Below, one piece after another: positions 1 to 10,175 of a stretch of 64,000 bases of DNA. The stretch is from Lithobates sylvaticus (lineage: Eukaryota > Chordata > Amphibia > Anura > Ranidae). The notes under the pieces were generated by a model. It ran no database searches, was not told the DNA's origin, and was given only the letters and a program-made list of their open reading frames with translations. Numbering within the stretch: the first letter of the stretch is position 1; each line of letters opens with the position of its first letter. The stretch spans positions 114,631,490 through 114,695,489 of the forward strand of contig CM053032.1 in assembly GCA_028564925.1 (NCBI GenBank). The letters run 5' to 3'. A program made the translations under genes and the position numbers.

Positions 1-837
1 TTTTTTTTTTTTTTTTTACAAATATGAAAAGCGTGGGGTGCATTTGTATTCAGCCCCCTTTATGGAAGAGTGGCAAGAAGAAAGCCATTGTTGAAAGCCA
101 TAAGAAGTCCCGTTTGCAGTTTACAACCAAACATGTGGAAGAAGGTGCTCTGGTCAGATGAGACCAAAATGAAACTTTTTCACCTAAAAGCAAAACGCTA
201 TGTGTGGTGGAAAACTAACACCGCACATCACCCTGAACACACCATCCCCACCGTGAAACATAGTGGTGGTAGCATTATGTTGTGGGGATGCTTTTCTTCA
301 GCAGGGACAGGAAAGCTGGTCAGAGTTGTTGGGAAGATGGATGGAGCTAAATGCATTGCAATCTTAGAAGAAAACCTGTTAGTCTGCAAACGACTTAAGA
401 CTGGGGCGGAGGTTCACCTTCCAGCAGGGCAACGACCCTAAACATACAGCCAGAGCTACAATGGAATGGTTTAGATCAAAGCATATTCATGTAATAGAAT
501 GGCCCAGTCAAAGTCTAGACCTAAATCCAATTGAGAATCTGTGGCGAGACTTGAAAATTGCTGTTCAGACGCTCTTCATTCAATCTGACAGAGCTTGAGC
601 TATTTTGCTAAGAAGAATGGGCAAAAGTGTCACTCTCCGGATGTGCAAAGCTGGTAGAGACATCCCCAAAAAGACTTGTAGCTGTAATTGCAGCGAAAGG
701 TGGTTCTACAAAGTATTGACTCAGTGGCTAAATACAAATGCATGCCACATTTTTTTGTAAAAAAAAAAAATCTGAAAAACATTTTCCTTTCACTTAACAA
801 TTATGTGTCACTTTGTGTTGGTCTATCGCATAAAATA
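1..837 (+). mobile_element. Tc1-like DNA transposon fragment (copy A), internally deleted
   Basis: Carries the catalytic half of a Tc1/mariner transposase. Position 70-441 encodes a stretch with VLWSDETK (first catalytic Asp region) and [13 protein letters not shown] frame change then leads into a [11 protein letters not shown]-like segment near 427-455, where the usual QQDND has Gly for Asp. [11 protein letters not shown] (third acidic residue) lies near 510-545. The left 60 bp match the 5' part of the Tc1 copy at 53471, then jump directly to transposase sequence, so about 0.4 kb is missing inside. The right terminal inverted repeat is lost where LINE sequence starts. Same family as the copies at 45188 and 53471. 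It is dead: frameshifts and a lost catalytic residue. Confidence 0.9.
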
Positions 838-1182
838 CATTTTTTTTTTTAAATTCTTTATTTCTTTACAGGAACAAAGAGATATACAAATTAAACACAA
901 AAGAAAGATGTAGCGTTTACATATTATGTCACATTATCTTCATATTACATACATGCTTCTACCCTTCTGTATTCTAAATCTGTAGCCCTGTTATTTTTTT
1001 TTTTTTCTTTCTTTTTAAGTTTCCCTCTTAACTCCCCCCTACTTTTCCTACTTTACTAAGGCCCCCTCCAAAAAAAAAAGAAAGGAAAAAGGTACCTCTC
1101 CCTCTCCCCCCTGCCCCCCCCGCCCATCTAGGGCCGCCCTACATGTACCCCTTTTCTCCTCATTTTACTGTTCTTATCTAGA

Positions 1183-3613
1183 TTAATCCCTGAATTCCTC
1201 TCCAATCTGTCTCTTTCCTTCCTCTGTCTGCAAAAAGAGCTCCCACGGGGCCCATATTTGAGATATTTGTTCTTTTTTGCTCATTGAGGTAGGTATCAAA
1301 TTTTCCATAATCCCTATATTTCTCACTTTATTAAGCCACATGGATATCTGAGGTGCACTTGGATTCTTCCAACATAAGGTTATGCAGCTTTTAGCGGCAT
1401 TCACCATGTGGCTTAACAGTGAGTTTTTATATCTCTCCGTTGGAATTTGTGAAGATTGCAGAAGAAAGAATGCCTGATCCCAGGGGATCCGATATTTCGT
1501 AAATAATTTGCGTAATTCGCTGGACTTCCTGCCAGAAATATTTAATTATTTGACATGTCCAGAAAATATGTACTATAGTGCCTCTCTCCCGGCAACCCCC
1601 CCCAGCACCTATCCGATGCTGTTTGGGGAAATTTGTTCATTAATGAGGGAGTGTAATACCACCTCGTTAATAATTTATAATTCAGTTCTTGAATCTTGGT
1701 ACATCTGGAAGAGTTTAAGGTTAGATGTTATGTTTTCTGTTGTTGGTCTATGGTGAAAATTTGATCCAGGTCTCCCTCCCATTTTTCCAAACTTAACATC
1801 CTAAAGTGTTCCGCAGGGGCAGTCAAGAGGGCGTAAATCTTAGAAACACCATGGGAGAAAGGCCCCTTCTCCTCACAGTATCTCTCAAATTTTGTTCTTG
1901 GGCGACTATAGCTTTCTTGTGACCCCAAGGTTTCCAAGAAATGTCTGATCTGCCGTGCCTGCCAAAGGGGTAATTCAAACTGACCTCCTATATTCGTAAG
2001 TAGATCTATTGTTGGCCATTTATTATCTATCAGAGGGTGTATTTTTACCGTCGGGGGAACAGCTGCGTAGCACCATATTGCTCTATTGAGTGGGATTGTG
2101 CTAACATGTTGCTCAATGATAATCCATAATTTACTCCCTTCATGTTGGCACCAGTCTATTATTCTACCTAATTGGGAAGCTTGGTAATATTTGTATAGGT
2201 CCGGCGCTGCTATTCCTCCTGCCACTTTCGATAGGGTCAGCAATTTTCTATTAATCCTAGGGCGCCTACTCGCCCAGATAAATTTTGTGAAGACCCCTCT
2301 AACTTGACTAAAGAAAGCCAGGGGGACGGACACAGGCAGTGCCTGGAAAAGATACAGGAATTTTGGTACAATATTCATTTTCAAAATGTTGCTTCTCCCA
2401 AACCAAGAGTGTCTGTCTGGCTTTGCTTCATTTTTCCAACAGTACTGTTACTACTTTGATTAAAGGTAAATAATTCAGAGCATATATATCTGTTAGCTTA
2501 GGTGAAATATAGATTCCTAGATATTTTAATGCCCTCGAAGTCCACCTGAGCTTAAAACTATTTTCTAAGTTCTTTTGTAAGGGGCGCTCCAGGGACACCC
2601 CCATCGCCTCCGACTTGCTATAATTTATCTTAAAATTCGACAGAACACCGTCGTTTTCCACCTCCTTTATAAGGTTTGGAAGTGATATTTGTGGATTTGT
2701 AACTGAAAAAAATAAGTCGTCCGCATATGCGGAAACTTTATACTCATGTTTTCCCATACAAATACCTCTGATTATCGGGGTTCTGACGAATTTTATTTAA
2801 CAAAGGTTCCAGAGTCAAAGCAAATAATAGAAGCGATAGGGGGCATCCCTGGCGCTTCCCGTTTGATATAGGAAAGTACTCTGAATATACTCCATTGGCC
2901 CTTACCAGGGCTTGTGGTGTAGAGTATATCCCTTCAATCCAATGTACCATTCTGTCTCCCAAACCCATATGTGTTAACACTCCCCTCATAAAGGTCCAAT
3001 TGACCCTATCAAAGGCCTTTTCGGCATCTGTATTCACGAAGACACTTGACATCCCTTTTTGATTTACATATTGGACCAAATTTAATACTTTAATGGTACT
3101 ATCTCTGGCTTCTCGTGTGGGTACAAACCCCACTTGATCCAAGTGTACTAGCTGTGTCAAATGCGGTTGTATACGAGATGCAAATATCTTCGTGAATATT
3201 TTCATATCGACATTTAATAATATCGGACGAAAACTACTGCACACTGACTGATCCTTCCCTTCTTTAGGTATTACTACGATATGTGCCCTCAGCGCCTCCA
3301 CTGGTGGGGATGAGGTTTATCCCCATGTCTTAAAGGTTTTAGACAAATATGGGCTTAGGACTGGGAGAAAGTTTTTGAGATATTGCAAGGAGAACCCATC
3401 TGGGCCAGGTGCCTTCCCGTTTTTCATTGTCCTTATTGCTGATATCACTTCCTCTGTTGTGATTGCCATCTCCAGCTCGTTTGGAGATGCCAATCTGGTT
3501 AACTGTGAGGAGGTCAGATATTCTTCCATCAGCGAGGGGGATACAGGGGAAACTGGTAAATTGTATAATGCCCTATAGAATTCTCTGAATTCCCTTACGA
3601 TATCTTTAGGCAT
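1183..3613 (-). pseudogene. Tx1/L1 ORF2, reverse transcriptase and C-terminal part
   Basis: Decayed reverse transcriptase that would copy LINE RNA at the nicked target. From 3613 downward I see NGKAPGPDGF (RT block 1 region), SSFRPILLNVDMKI, VNTDAEKAFDRVNW, NGKRQGCPLS and YADDLFF (catalytic box near 2717-2730), each in separate frames. The C-terminal section at 1728-2384 has KVAGGIAAPDLYKYY, like the L1 pattern KAGGI-x-PD-x-YY. The final part at 1183-1407 is rich in Trp and Cys. At least five frame breaks separate these pieces. L1/Tx1 clade rather than CR1, because of the C-terminal pattern and the endonuclease style. Confidence 0.88.
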
Positions 3614-4017
3614 ACGTTTTTTGACCTCCTTTTTGTTTTAATACAGGGTATATATGACCGCCTCTGTTGTTCTTTTAGTTTTTTTTAGCTAAGACTCTTC
3701 CACACTTGTCTCCTGATTCATATGTTTCTCTCCTCCCTTGTTGCAAAATTGCCCTGGCTTTATACCGAAGAAGATCTGATAATTGTCTTCTCAAGTCTGC
3801 TAATTCAATTCCTATTTCCTTTTCCAATGTCTTTTTATGTTTTTTCTCAATTTCCTGCATCTTCTCCAGTAACCCCATCATCCTCTCCTCCCTGGCCCTC
3901 TTCACTCGGGTGCCATGCTTAATTAAAATTCCTCTGATGACCGCCTTATGGGCTTCCCATACTATCCCCATATCCGTCTCCCCATCGTAGTTTATTTGAA
4001 AATATGAATTAATTTCT

Positions 4018-4800
4018 TTATTTGGATCCTCTCGAATCCCGGGACACTGTAACAGGCTTTAATTTAGTCGCCATCTCCATTCCATTTTTTGTCGCCCCCA
4101 TCAGATTTATCCTCATTGTGATTGGTGCGTGGTCTGACCAGGTAATGTTTCCTATTTGAGTGTCCCGAACCTTCGAGAGTATCTGTTGTGGTATTAAAAA
4201 AAGATCAATTCGCGAGTATAGCGTTGGAAAGAGTATGGTTGGAAAAAAATGTAAAATCCCTCTCCTCTGCATGAAACGCCCTCCAGACTAATTGAAATTG
4301 TACCAACTTACTAGAAATATTTTTTCTTAAACCGATCGATACTGAGGAAGTTCCCTTAGATGTATCTAATTTAGGATCAAGGGGGATGTTGAGGTCGCCC
4401 CCTATCATCAGGCTTCCCTCAAATTCCATTAATTTGGATAGTGCCTTTTTCGAGAATCTATCTTGATGTAAATTCGGGGCGTATATAGTAGCTAAGGTCA
4501 CCTTTACTGTTCCTATATAACCCTTGAGAAAGATATATCTTCATCCTGACATTTATCCTCTAGTGACCAGGCAATTCTATTGCAGATTAAGATGGCTAGC
4601 CCTTTTGTTTTAGCTTCTTGATTAGAGGCATGATATACATTAGGAAAGTATCTATTTTGAAGATATAGAGAGGCACCTGCTTTCAGGTGCGTTTCTTGCA
4701 CCATTTTTTTTAAGTTTTTAAACGCTTAAACTCATTCAGTAGCATTTTTCGTTTTTCGGGAGTATTTAACCCTTTAGCATTCAGTGAGGTGACACCCAAC
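4018..4800 (-). pseudogene. Tx1/L1 ORF2, endonuclease part
   Basis: N-terminal apurinic-like endonuclease of the same LINE. SLNAKGLNTPEKRKML opens the domain near 4800. MVQETHLKAG (the QETH motif) follows near 4700, then GGDLNIPLDP (the GDxN motif) near 4400 and ITWSDHAPI (the SDH motif) near 4150. These are the standard EEP-nuclease landmarks in the right order. They lie in four separate frames, so the gene is dead. Downstream on the same strand it runs into the RT section without a large gap. Confidence 0.85.
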
Positions 4801-4810
4801 CCGTCCATTT

Positions 4811-5454
4811 TCCTACATTGTCCTTGACGCCCTGGAGGAGGGGCGAAACGCATCGACGTAACTTCCGGTGTTGAGAGCCAGTGACACTGCTTCCTGTTTC
4901 CGTGGAACGCACGCCATCTTTGTGCACCCGGAACACGCTGATACCTGTTTTTGTTCAGAGCCTTATCTATTCTATTGGAGTATTCTTTTGGAAGGAAGGA
5001 ACTTCTGCACACAGCAACCAATCCCCCCATACCGCTATCTTGACCCTAGGACTGAAAAGCCGTGGGTCCACTATTTTTGATGAGTGGGGTTTCTGGAGGG
5101 GATTGTCTTCAAGGATTTTGCTTCCCTCAACTAAAGTACCTCATTTCCTCTATTTATAGTGGATTCAACACTTATGTGTTGCCTGTTTATTGCTTCCAGC
5201 GATCATTTTGTTTACTAGCATTATTTCTTTTGTAGCTATTTTGCACGTGTTCAAATTTATCTGCACCTGTCACTTTTAATGATTATCACTTAAGGCATTG
5301 TTATCCGCTAGCGCAGCCTATGTATATATTTATATATATATATATATTGTATGCCATTTCTAAGGTCTGTACCTTTGCAGGCAGTAGCAGCGGTCTTCAT
5401 ATATATTTTTGGGTGTTTATTTATTATTATTTTTTATTGGTTCCTTTGGCCCCT
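4811..5454. other. Unclassified repeat-derived stretch
   Basis: Upstream of the LINE endonuclease on the minus strand. At about 4828-4858 the plus strand reads GGAGGAGGGGCGAAACGC, resembling the hammerhead-like cores seen in Penelope-like elements. A short AT run lies at about 5329-5347. I cannot assign the rest. It may be inter-ORF LINE sequence or a scrap of another element. No credible coding sequence. Confidence 0.4.
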
Positions 5455-5893
5455 TTCACACCTAGGCGTTTTTCATGCGGTGCAGCGCTAAAAATAGCGC
5501 CTGTTCACCGCATGAAAAAATCCTGCCCCTTTAACTCCAGTGTGAAAGCCGGCGGGCTTTCACACTGGAGCGGTGCGCTAGCAGGATGACAAAAAAAGTC
5601 CTGCTAGCAGCATCTTTGGAGCGGGATAGGAGCGGTGTGTTCACCGCTCCTATACCGCTCCTTCCCATTGAATAGAATGGGACACCGCGGTGAAACCGCG
5701 GTAATACCGCCGCAAAGCGCCGCTACGGCGGCGCTCTGCGGGGGGTGTTTAACCCCTTTTCGGCCGCTCGCGGGGGTTAAAACCGCACCGCGAGCGGCCG
5801 AATACCGCGGTTAAAACGACGGTAAAGCAGCGCTAAATATAGCGCTGCTTTACCGTCACTGCGGCTCCCTGCCCCGGTGTGAAAGGGGCCTTA
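5455..5893. mobile_element. MITE with GGCCCCTTTCACACC termini
   Basis: About 440 bp bounded by inverted GGCCCCTTTCACACC and GGTGTGAAAGGGGCC. The inside is very GC-rich and full of nested palindromes (for example around 5480-5520 and 5755-5870). No coding capacity. Two related copies lie at 57118-57312 and 57316-57735. The superfamily is not certain. The best copy (57316) has a 5-bp target duplication. It sits between LINE sequence on both sides. Confidence 0.8.
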
Positions 5894-5983
5894 GGCGCAA
5901 GTTTTATGTTTATCAATGCTTTTTCCTGGCCTCGGAAAGTATGAGGTCTCTGTCACGATGGTTCAGGAAATAAACCTGGAATG
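5894..5983 (-). pseudogene. L1/Tx1 ORF1, C-terminal scrap
   Basis: On the minus strand this reads YFLNHRDRDLILSEARKK, matching the RNA-binding C-terminal section of L1-type ORF1 proteins (pattern LLNYRDRD-x-ILRAAR). It is cut off from the rest of ORF1 by the hAT element at 5992-7570, whose 8-bp target duplication joins the two pieces. ORF1 proteins coat the LINE RNA. Short and dead. Confidence 0.65.
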
Positions 5984-6292
5984 GCCTAGGCCAGGCATGT
6001 CCAAAGTCCGGCCCGCGGGCCAATCGCGGCCCGGTTTTGAACGGCCCGCCTGGTTATCTAAACCAGCCTCTCACAACCAGTGTGCTGCGGGATCAGGGCT
6101 GTCAGATAAGCCCGATCCCGTGTCGAACATCTGCACTGTGAGAAGCTCCGTCAGCCTCAAAAGTGAAAGTAAAGTGCAGAGGAGTGTGCTGTGCCCCCTG
6201 CTTCCCCCTACAGTGCAGTACCCGGCTGAATGAGGAAGCTGGAAAGGTACAGTACTGTGCTAGAAGCTAGATTAGTTTTAAAATGGCTTTAT

Positions 6293-6366
6293 TCGTGTGT
6301 GTGTGTGTGTGTGTGTGTGCGTGCGCGCGCGCATTTGTCTGTGTGTGTGTGTGTGTGCATGTATGC
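6293..6366. repeat. TG/CG-rich microsatellite
   Basis: Two (TG)n runs separated by a GCGCGC block and a short interruption. Lies inside the hAT element and is not coding. Confidence 0.95.
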
Positions 6367-7050
6367 GTGTATGTTACTTTTAATCCGGACCCCCCCGCCC
6401 CATTCCTGTACCATCAGAACTGCTGTTGTAGGGCTTGTTTGTGATATCAGCCAGGACTGCTGCTCCTCTGAAAAGCAATCCATGCACAGATCGCTTTTCA
6501 AAGGCATTTGACAGGCGGTAAAGAGGCATTATGTTGCCTCCTCACCACCTGTTTTAAGCCCGTAAAATCCAGCATCACTATACCGCAACTGTGCAATGCA
6601 CACAGTTGCGGGGTAGTTGCAGTGCAGCCCCATTCAGCCTAGGTATACCTCCAGCTGCAGCCACAGCATTTGTACACCCCCAACTGCTCTCTCTGCAGCT
6701 AAAGGGGGAGAAGTTGGGGGTGGTAAAAACAGCTTAACCATGTGGTTATACTGCCCCTCCAACCTGACATGTGATCAACCCTTGGTTCACATCTGTGTGG
6801 CTGTGTGCTGCGTGTAGGGCAGCCCATTCATTTCAATGGGCTTCCCTACGCAGGGAAAGAAGTCCCCAACCTTTTTTTTTTAAATTGCACTGCACCAAAA
6901 ACACCCCGCGTTTTCCAATGTGTGGGGTACCATTAATAATTAACGGTACCCCTAAAGAGCAGAGAATTCGTCTGTGTGTCGGGAACTAGCGCGACAAAGG
7001 CAAGAGAATTCTTGTTGGGCCGTGTATTAGTGCTCGAACGAACACACTAA

Positions 7051-7463
7051 TGCCCCATACACACGGTCGGAAAATCCGACCACAAAATCCATCGGATTTT
7101 TTCAGACGGATTTTGTCCGACGCTGGTGTTGAATACACACGGTCGGACAAAGTTGTCGGAAAATCCAACCATTCTGAACGTGGTGACGTTTGTTGCCTAC
7201 GACGGGGCTAGTAGCCAATAGCTTTGGTCTTGTAATGTGATCTGAGCATGCGTGGCACTTTGTCCATTTGAATTCGCTACGCACGATCGGAAAAAGTCCG
7301 ATAGGACTTTGTTGTCGGAAAATTTGAGAGCAGGAGATAAAACTTTGTCGGTCGGAAAAGCCGACGGAAAAAGTCCGATGGAGCCTGCACACGGTCGGAA
7401 TTTCCGACAACATTGTCCGATAGGACATTTTCCGTCGGAAAATCCGACCGTGTGTACAGGGCA
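7051..7463. mobile_element. Harbinger-like MITE (copy 1)
   Basis: 413 bp with termini TGCCCCATACACACGGTCGG and its inverted partner, flanked by TAA on the left and TTA on the right (a TWA target, usual for PIF/Harbinger). The inside repeats the GTCGGAAAATCCGAC motif in both orientations, giving a strongly folded sequence. No coding. Copies 2 and 3 lie at 15249-15673 and 38848-38919. Nested in the hAT element. Confidence 0.82.
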
Positions 7464-7578
7464 TTAGACCAAATTTTATTAGTTCAAAGAATGTCAGGGA
7501 AAATGGTCGACCCTCGCGCATGTTCACTTCATCAAATCTGGCCCTCTTTGAAAAAGTTTGGACGCCCCTGGCCTAGGC

Positions 7579-8050
7579 GGTGCACCCTGAGGTCTCGGTC
7601 CCATCGGGACTCTAAGCGCGCGCTCCACAATGTAGGCGGAGGGGACTTGCTGCATATTTAGGACCTCTTTAAAGAATTTTTCTGAAAAACTAGAAGGATT
7701 CGGGCCCTTCTGCCCCCTCTGGGAGACCCACCACTTGCACATTATTTTGCCGCAATCTATTCTGAGCGTCTTCGGACCGCACCATTAACACTTTAACAGT
7801 GCATTAGTGCATTGAAGCTCAGCAACAGTTTGATTAGTGGGAATTGCAGCATCCTCTATATTAAAGATGTAAGTTTCCACTGATGTAACTCGGCCTCTGA
7901 ATTTGTCTAGGTCCTGCCTGATAAGCCCACTCTATGGCTAGTGTATCTATCCTGCCCATCACCAGCGTTTTGCTCTCCTCTATGGCCGCCAGGATAGCTG
8001 TGGTGGAGTCTGCAGCCACAGGCTGGTCCATGCCTGCAGGACAGGAGAGC
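7579..8050 (-). pseudogene. L1/Tx1 ORF1, main part
   Basis: On the minus strand a coiled-coil-like start, AILAAIEESKTLVMGRIDTL, is followed by frame-shifted pieces including EGPNPSSFSEKFFKEVL and VERALRVPMGPRPQG. This is the layout of L1-type ORF1 proteins (coiled coil, then an RRM-like domain). A start Met is plausible near 8034 (MDQPVAADS). It may belong to the same LINE as ORF2 at 838-4810, since the strand and order agree. If so, the full element was about 7 kb including insertions. Confidence 0.7.
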
Positions 8051-8203
8051 AGACAACTTTCCCAGGGATACAAGCCAACAGTTTTTTTGCACAAAACATT
8101 GTATGGAACTCACTGCAAGTTAAATGTTCTTTGCACTTCTCTCTCTGCTCATAAACTCGCATGCACTGAGTCGATGGTCCCCTGAACAGAATTCTCTCAA
8201 TGT

Positions 8204-9871
8204 TTAACCTGTTCCTGCCCGGCCTATAGTAAATTGAAGGCTGGGTGGGCCTCTCCTCGATCTTCCACCGGCTGTGTCTGGATGACTGACCACTGTCCCG
8301 GCCCGCTGCCGATAATATGTGACCGCTGTAACCATTCACAGCAGGTCACATGACCGTTGTAAACAACGGATGGCTTCCCTTCAAGCCATCCATTGTATGC
8401 AATTGTGTTGCTAGCTGTGATTGGTCACAGTGAATACATACTGGTACAGACTGGGCCAATCATAGCCTAAATGTGCCATGTGATCAGCTGTGGCCAATCC
8501 CAGCTAATCCTAACAAAACAAACAACGAATCAATTTCATTCAGTAAAATTCTTGCGAATAACAATGAAATTCAATGCTGTATGCAAAAGTGTAGGAGAAA
8601 AAAAAAACTGATCATCCCACCGGAAGTACAATGTTACTATGGTAACATATTGATCTGGTCAAAGGGTGTTAAATGTTTTTACCAAAAAATGACAACTTCA
8701 AAAAAACTTGCCATGCCTCTTACTAAATACCTTGGGGCGTCTACATTCCAAAAAGGTGTCATTTGCAGGATATGTGTACTGTCCGTCATTACATCAGAAT
8801 TGATAAATTTTCAAATATATACCATAGTTTGTGGGCTATAACTTTCCTACAGACGAAATATACACTGATTTGGGTTATTTTCACCAAAGGAATCTAGCCA
8901 AATACATTTTGCGGTCTTTTTTTCATTTATTTAGCAAAAGTAAAAAACCCAGTGTTGATTGTCCACTTCCCGCCCGGCCTATAGCAAAATGACAGCCGGG
9001 CGGTGGTTCAGTTATCCTGACTAAACGTCATATGACAGTGTCAGTCTGATGCACCGCACCACTGATCTCAGTAAAAAGCCTCTGACGGAGGCTCTTTACC
9101 ACGTGTTCAGCCGTGTCCAAACGCGGCTGATCAGTGTAAACAGAAAAAGACGTTTTATCAGCTTTTCCTCACTCGCGTCTGTCAGACGCGAGTATTGAAG
9201 AACCAACCGGCTGCTCTCCAGATGGGGGGGCTGCGCTGATTATCAGCACAGCCCCCCCCATGCCCCCATAGGACCACCAGGAATGCTGATCATGCATGGC
9301 CACCAGGTATGCTGCCCTGGACCACCAGGGATACCAATCCGTGCCCAGACATGCTGCCAATCAGTGCCCATCAGCAATGCCTGCCAGTGCCACCTCATCA
9401 GTGTCACCTCATTGGTGCCCATCAGGGCCACCTTATCAGTGCTCGTCAGTGTAGCCTCATCAGTGAAGGAGAAAACTTGCTTATTCACAACGTTTTATAA
9501 CAGAAACAAAGAAAAAACGTTTTTCCTATAAAAAAAAAAGATCAAGTGCCACCAAAAGAAAGCTCTATTTGTGGGAACAAAATTATAAAAACTTTGGGTA
9601 CAGTGTAACATGACAGTGTAATTGTCATCTAAGAAAGTAACAGCACTGAAAGCTGAAAATTGGCTTGGGCAGTAAGGGTGGAAGGTGCCTGGTATTGAAG
9701 TGGTTAAATACCACCAAAAGAAAGTTCTACTTGTATGAACAAAATGATAATTTAGTTTGGGTACAGTATTGCATGACCTCGCAAATTGTCATTCAAAGTG
9801 TTACAGTGCTGAAAGCTGAAAATTGCCCTTGGCAGGAAGCGGGTAAAAGTGCCTGGTATTCAAGTGGTTAA
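8204..9871. mobile_element. Composite of TTAA-bounded MITEs
   Basis: Starts TTAACCTGTTCCTGCCCGGCC. A second start-like sequence (CCACTTCCCGCCCGGCC) occurs near 8965. Right ends reading GGTATTGAAGTGGTTAA and GGTATTCAAGTGGTTAA fall at 9707 and 9871. One truncated copy is therefore followed by a fuller copy, and the last about 165 bp is duplicated. TTAA at the edges and CCACTTC-type ends suggest piggyBac-mobilised MITEs. No coding. Confidence 0.75.
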
Positions 9872-10081
9872 GTGCCAGTGCTTTATTTAAATGGATTATA
9901 CAGTTACAACCTTGAAAAGACACACTAAAACACTTTTGCTATAGGAGTGCTGTTACAATATATTTGTGTCTGTGGTTGTAATGAGACTTTGAGTTTCAAT
10001 TTTTAGGAATTAAGATATTACTAATGTGAGTTTGATGCTAAATCCTTCTTTTAACCTTAATTTTTGCTTTTCTTTTACTAG

Positions 10082-10175
10082 ATGTGTGCTCACTGCCAGG
10101 AGCCTGGAGCCACACTGGGCTGTTACAACAAAGGTTGTGCCTGTTGCTACCATTTTCCATGTGCCACGGATTCAG
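10082..10175 (+). CDS. RAI1: Internal exon encoding part of an extended PHD (ePHD) finger, RAI1-like
   Basis: The only host coding exon I can support. The frame reads [19 protein letters not shown], then [10 protein letters not shown]. The Cys-x2-Cys, GAT-x-GC, Cys and YH-x2-C spacing is that of the ePHD zinc-binding module of the RAI1/TCF20 nucleosome-binding chromatin regulators. The exon is preceded by a pyrimidine tract and TACTAG (acceptor ending at 10081) and followed by CAG|GTAAG (donor at 10176). It ends one base into a codon. From memory, human RAI1 has Met-Cys before this module and CASDAG at its end, which fits better than TCF20 (Lys-Cys; AIDAD). RAI1 has one giant coding exon and small 3' exons, so a lone short exon here is expected. 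The next exon was not found. The paralogue call is less certain than the family call. Confidence 0.72.

Larger units (their letters stand above)
838..4810 (-). mobile_element. Tx1/L1-clade LINE, ORF2 plus 3' end
   Basis: Non-LTR retrotransposon lying on the minus strand. Reading from 4810 downward, the order is an APE-type endonuclease, a linker, reverse transcriptase, and a C-terminal region, then about 340 bp of 3' UTR ending in a T-run at 841-852 (the poly-A end on the minus strand). The total of about 3.9 kb fits a full L1/Tx1 ORF2. The frame is broken many times. The adjoining Tc1 copy A ends abruptly at the A-tail, so the LINE probably inserted into that transposon. However, I do not find the rest of the Tc1 on the other side. 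Confidence 0.88.
5992..7570. mobile_element. Non-autonomous hAT transposon
   Basis: Starts CAGGCATGTCCAAAGTCCGG and ends GTTTGGACGCCCCTG, which are inverted and imperfect. Both sides carry the exact 8-bp duplication GCCTAGGC (5984-5991 and 7571-7578), diagnostic of hAT insertion. No transposase is visible. Inside are a TG microsatellite (6293-6366) and a nested Harbinger-like MITE (7051-7463). It splits LINE ORF1 sequence. Its outer end style (CAGG-x-GTCCAAAC) resembles the element at 45936-47129. Confidence 0.9.
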
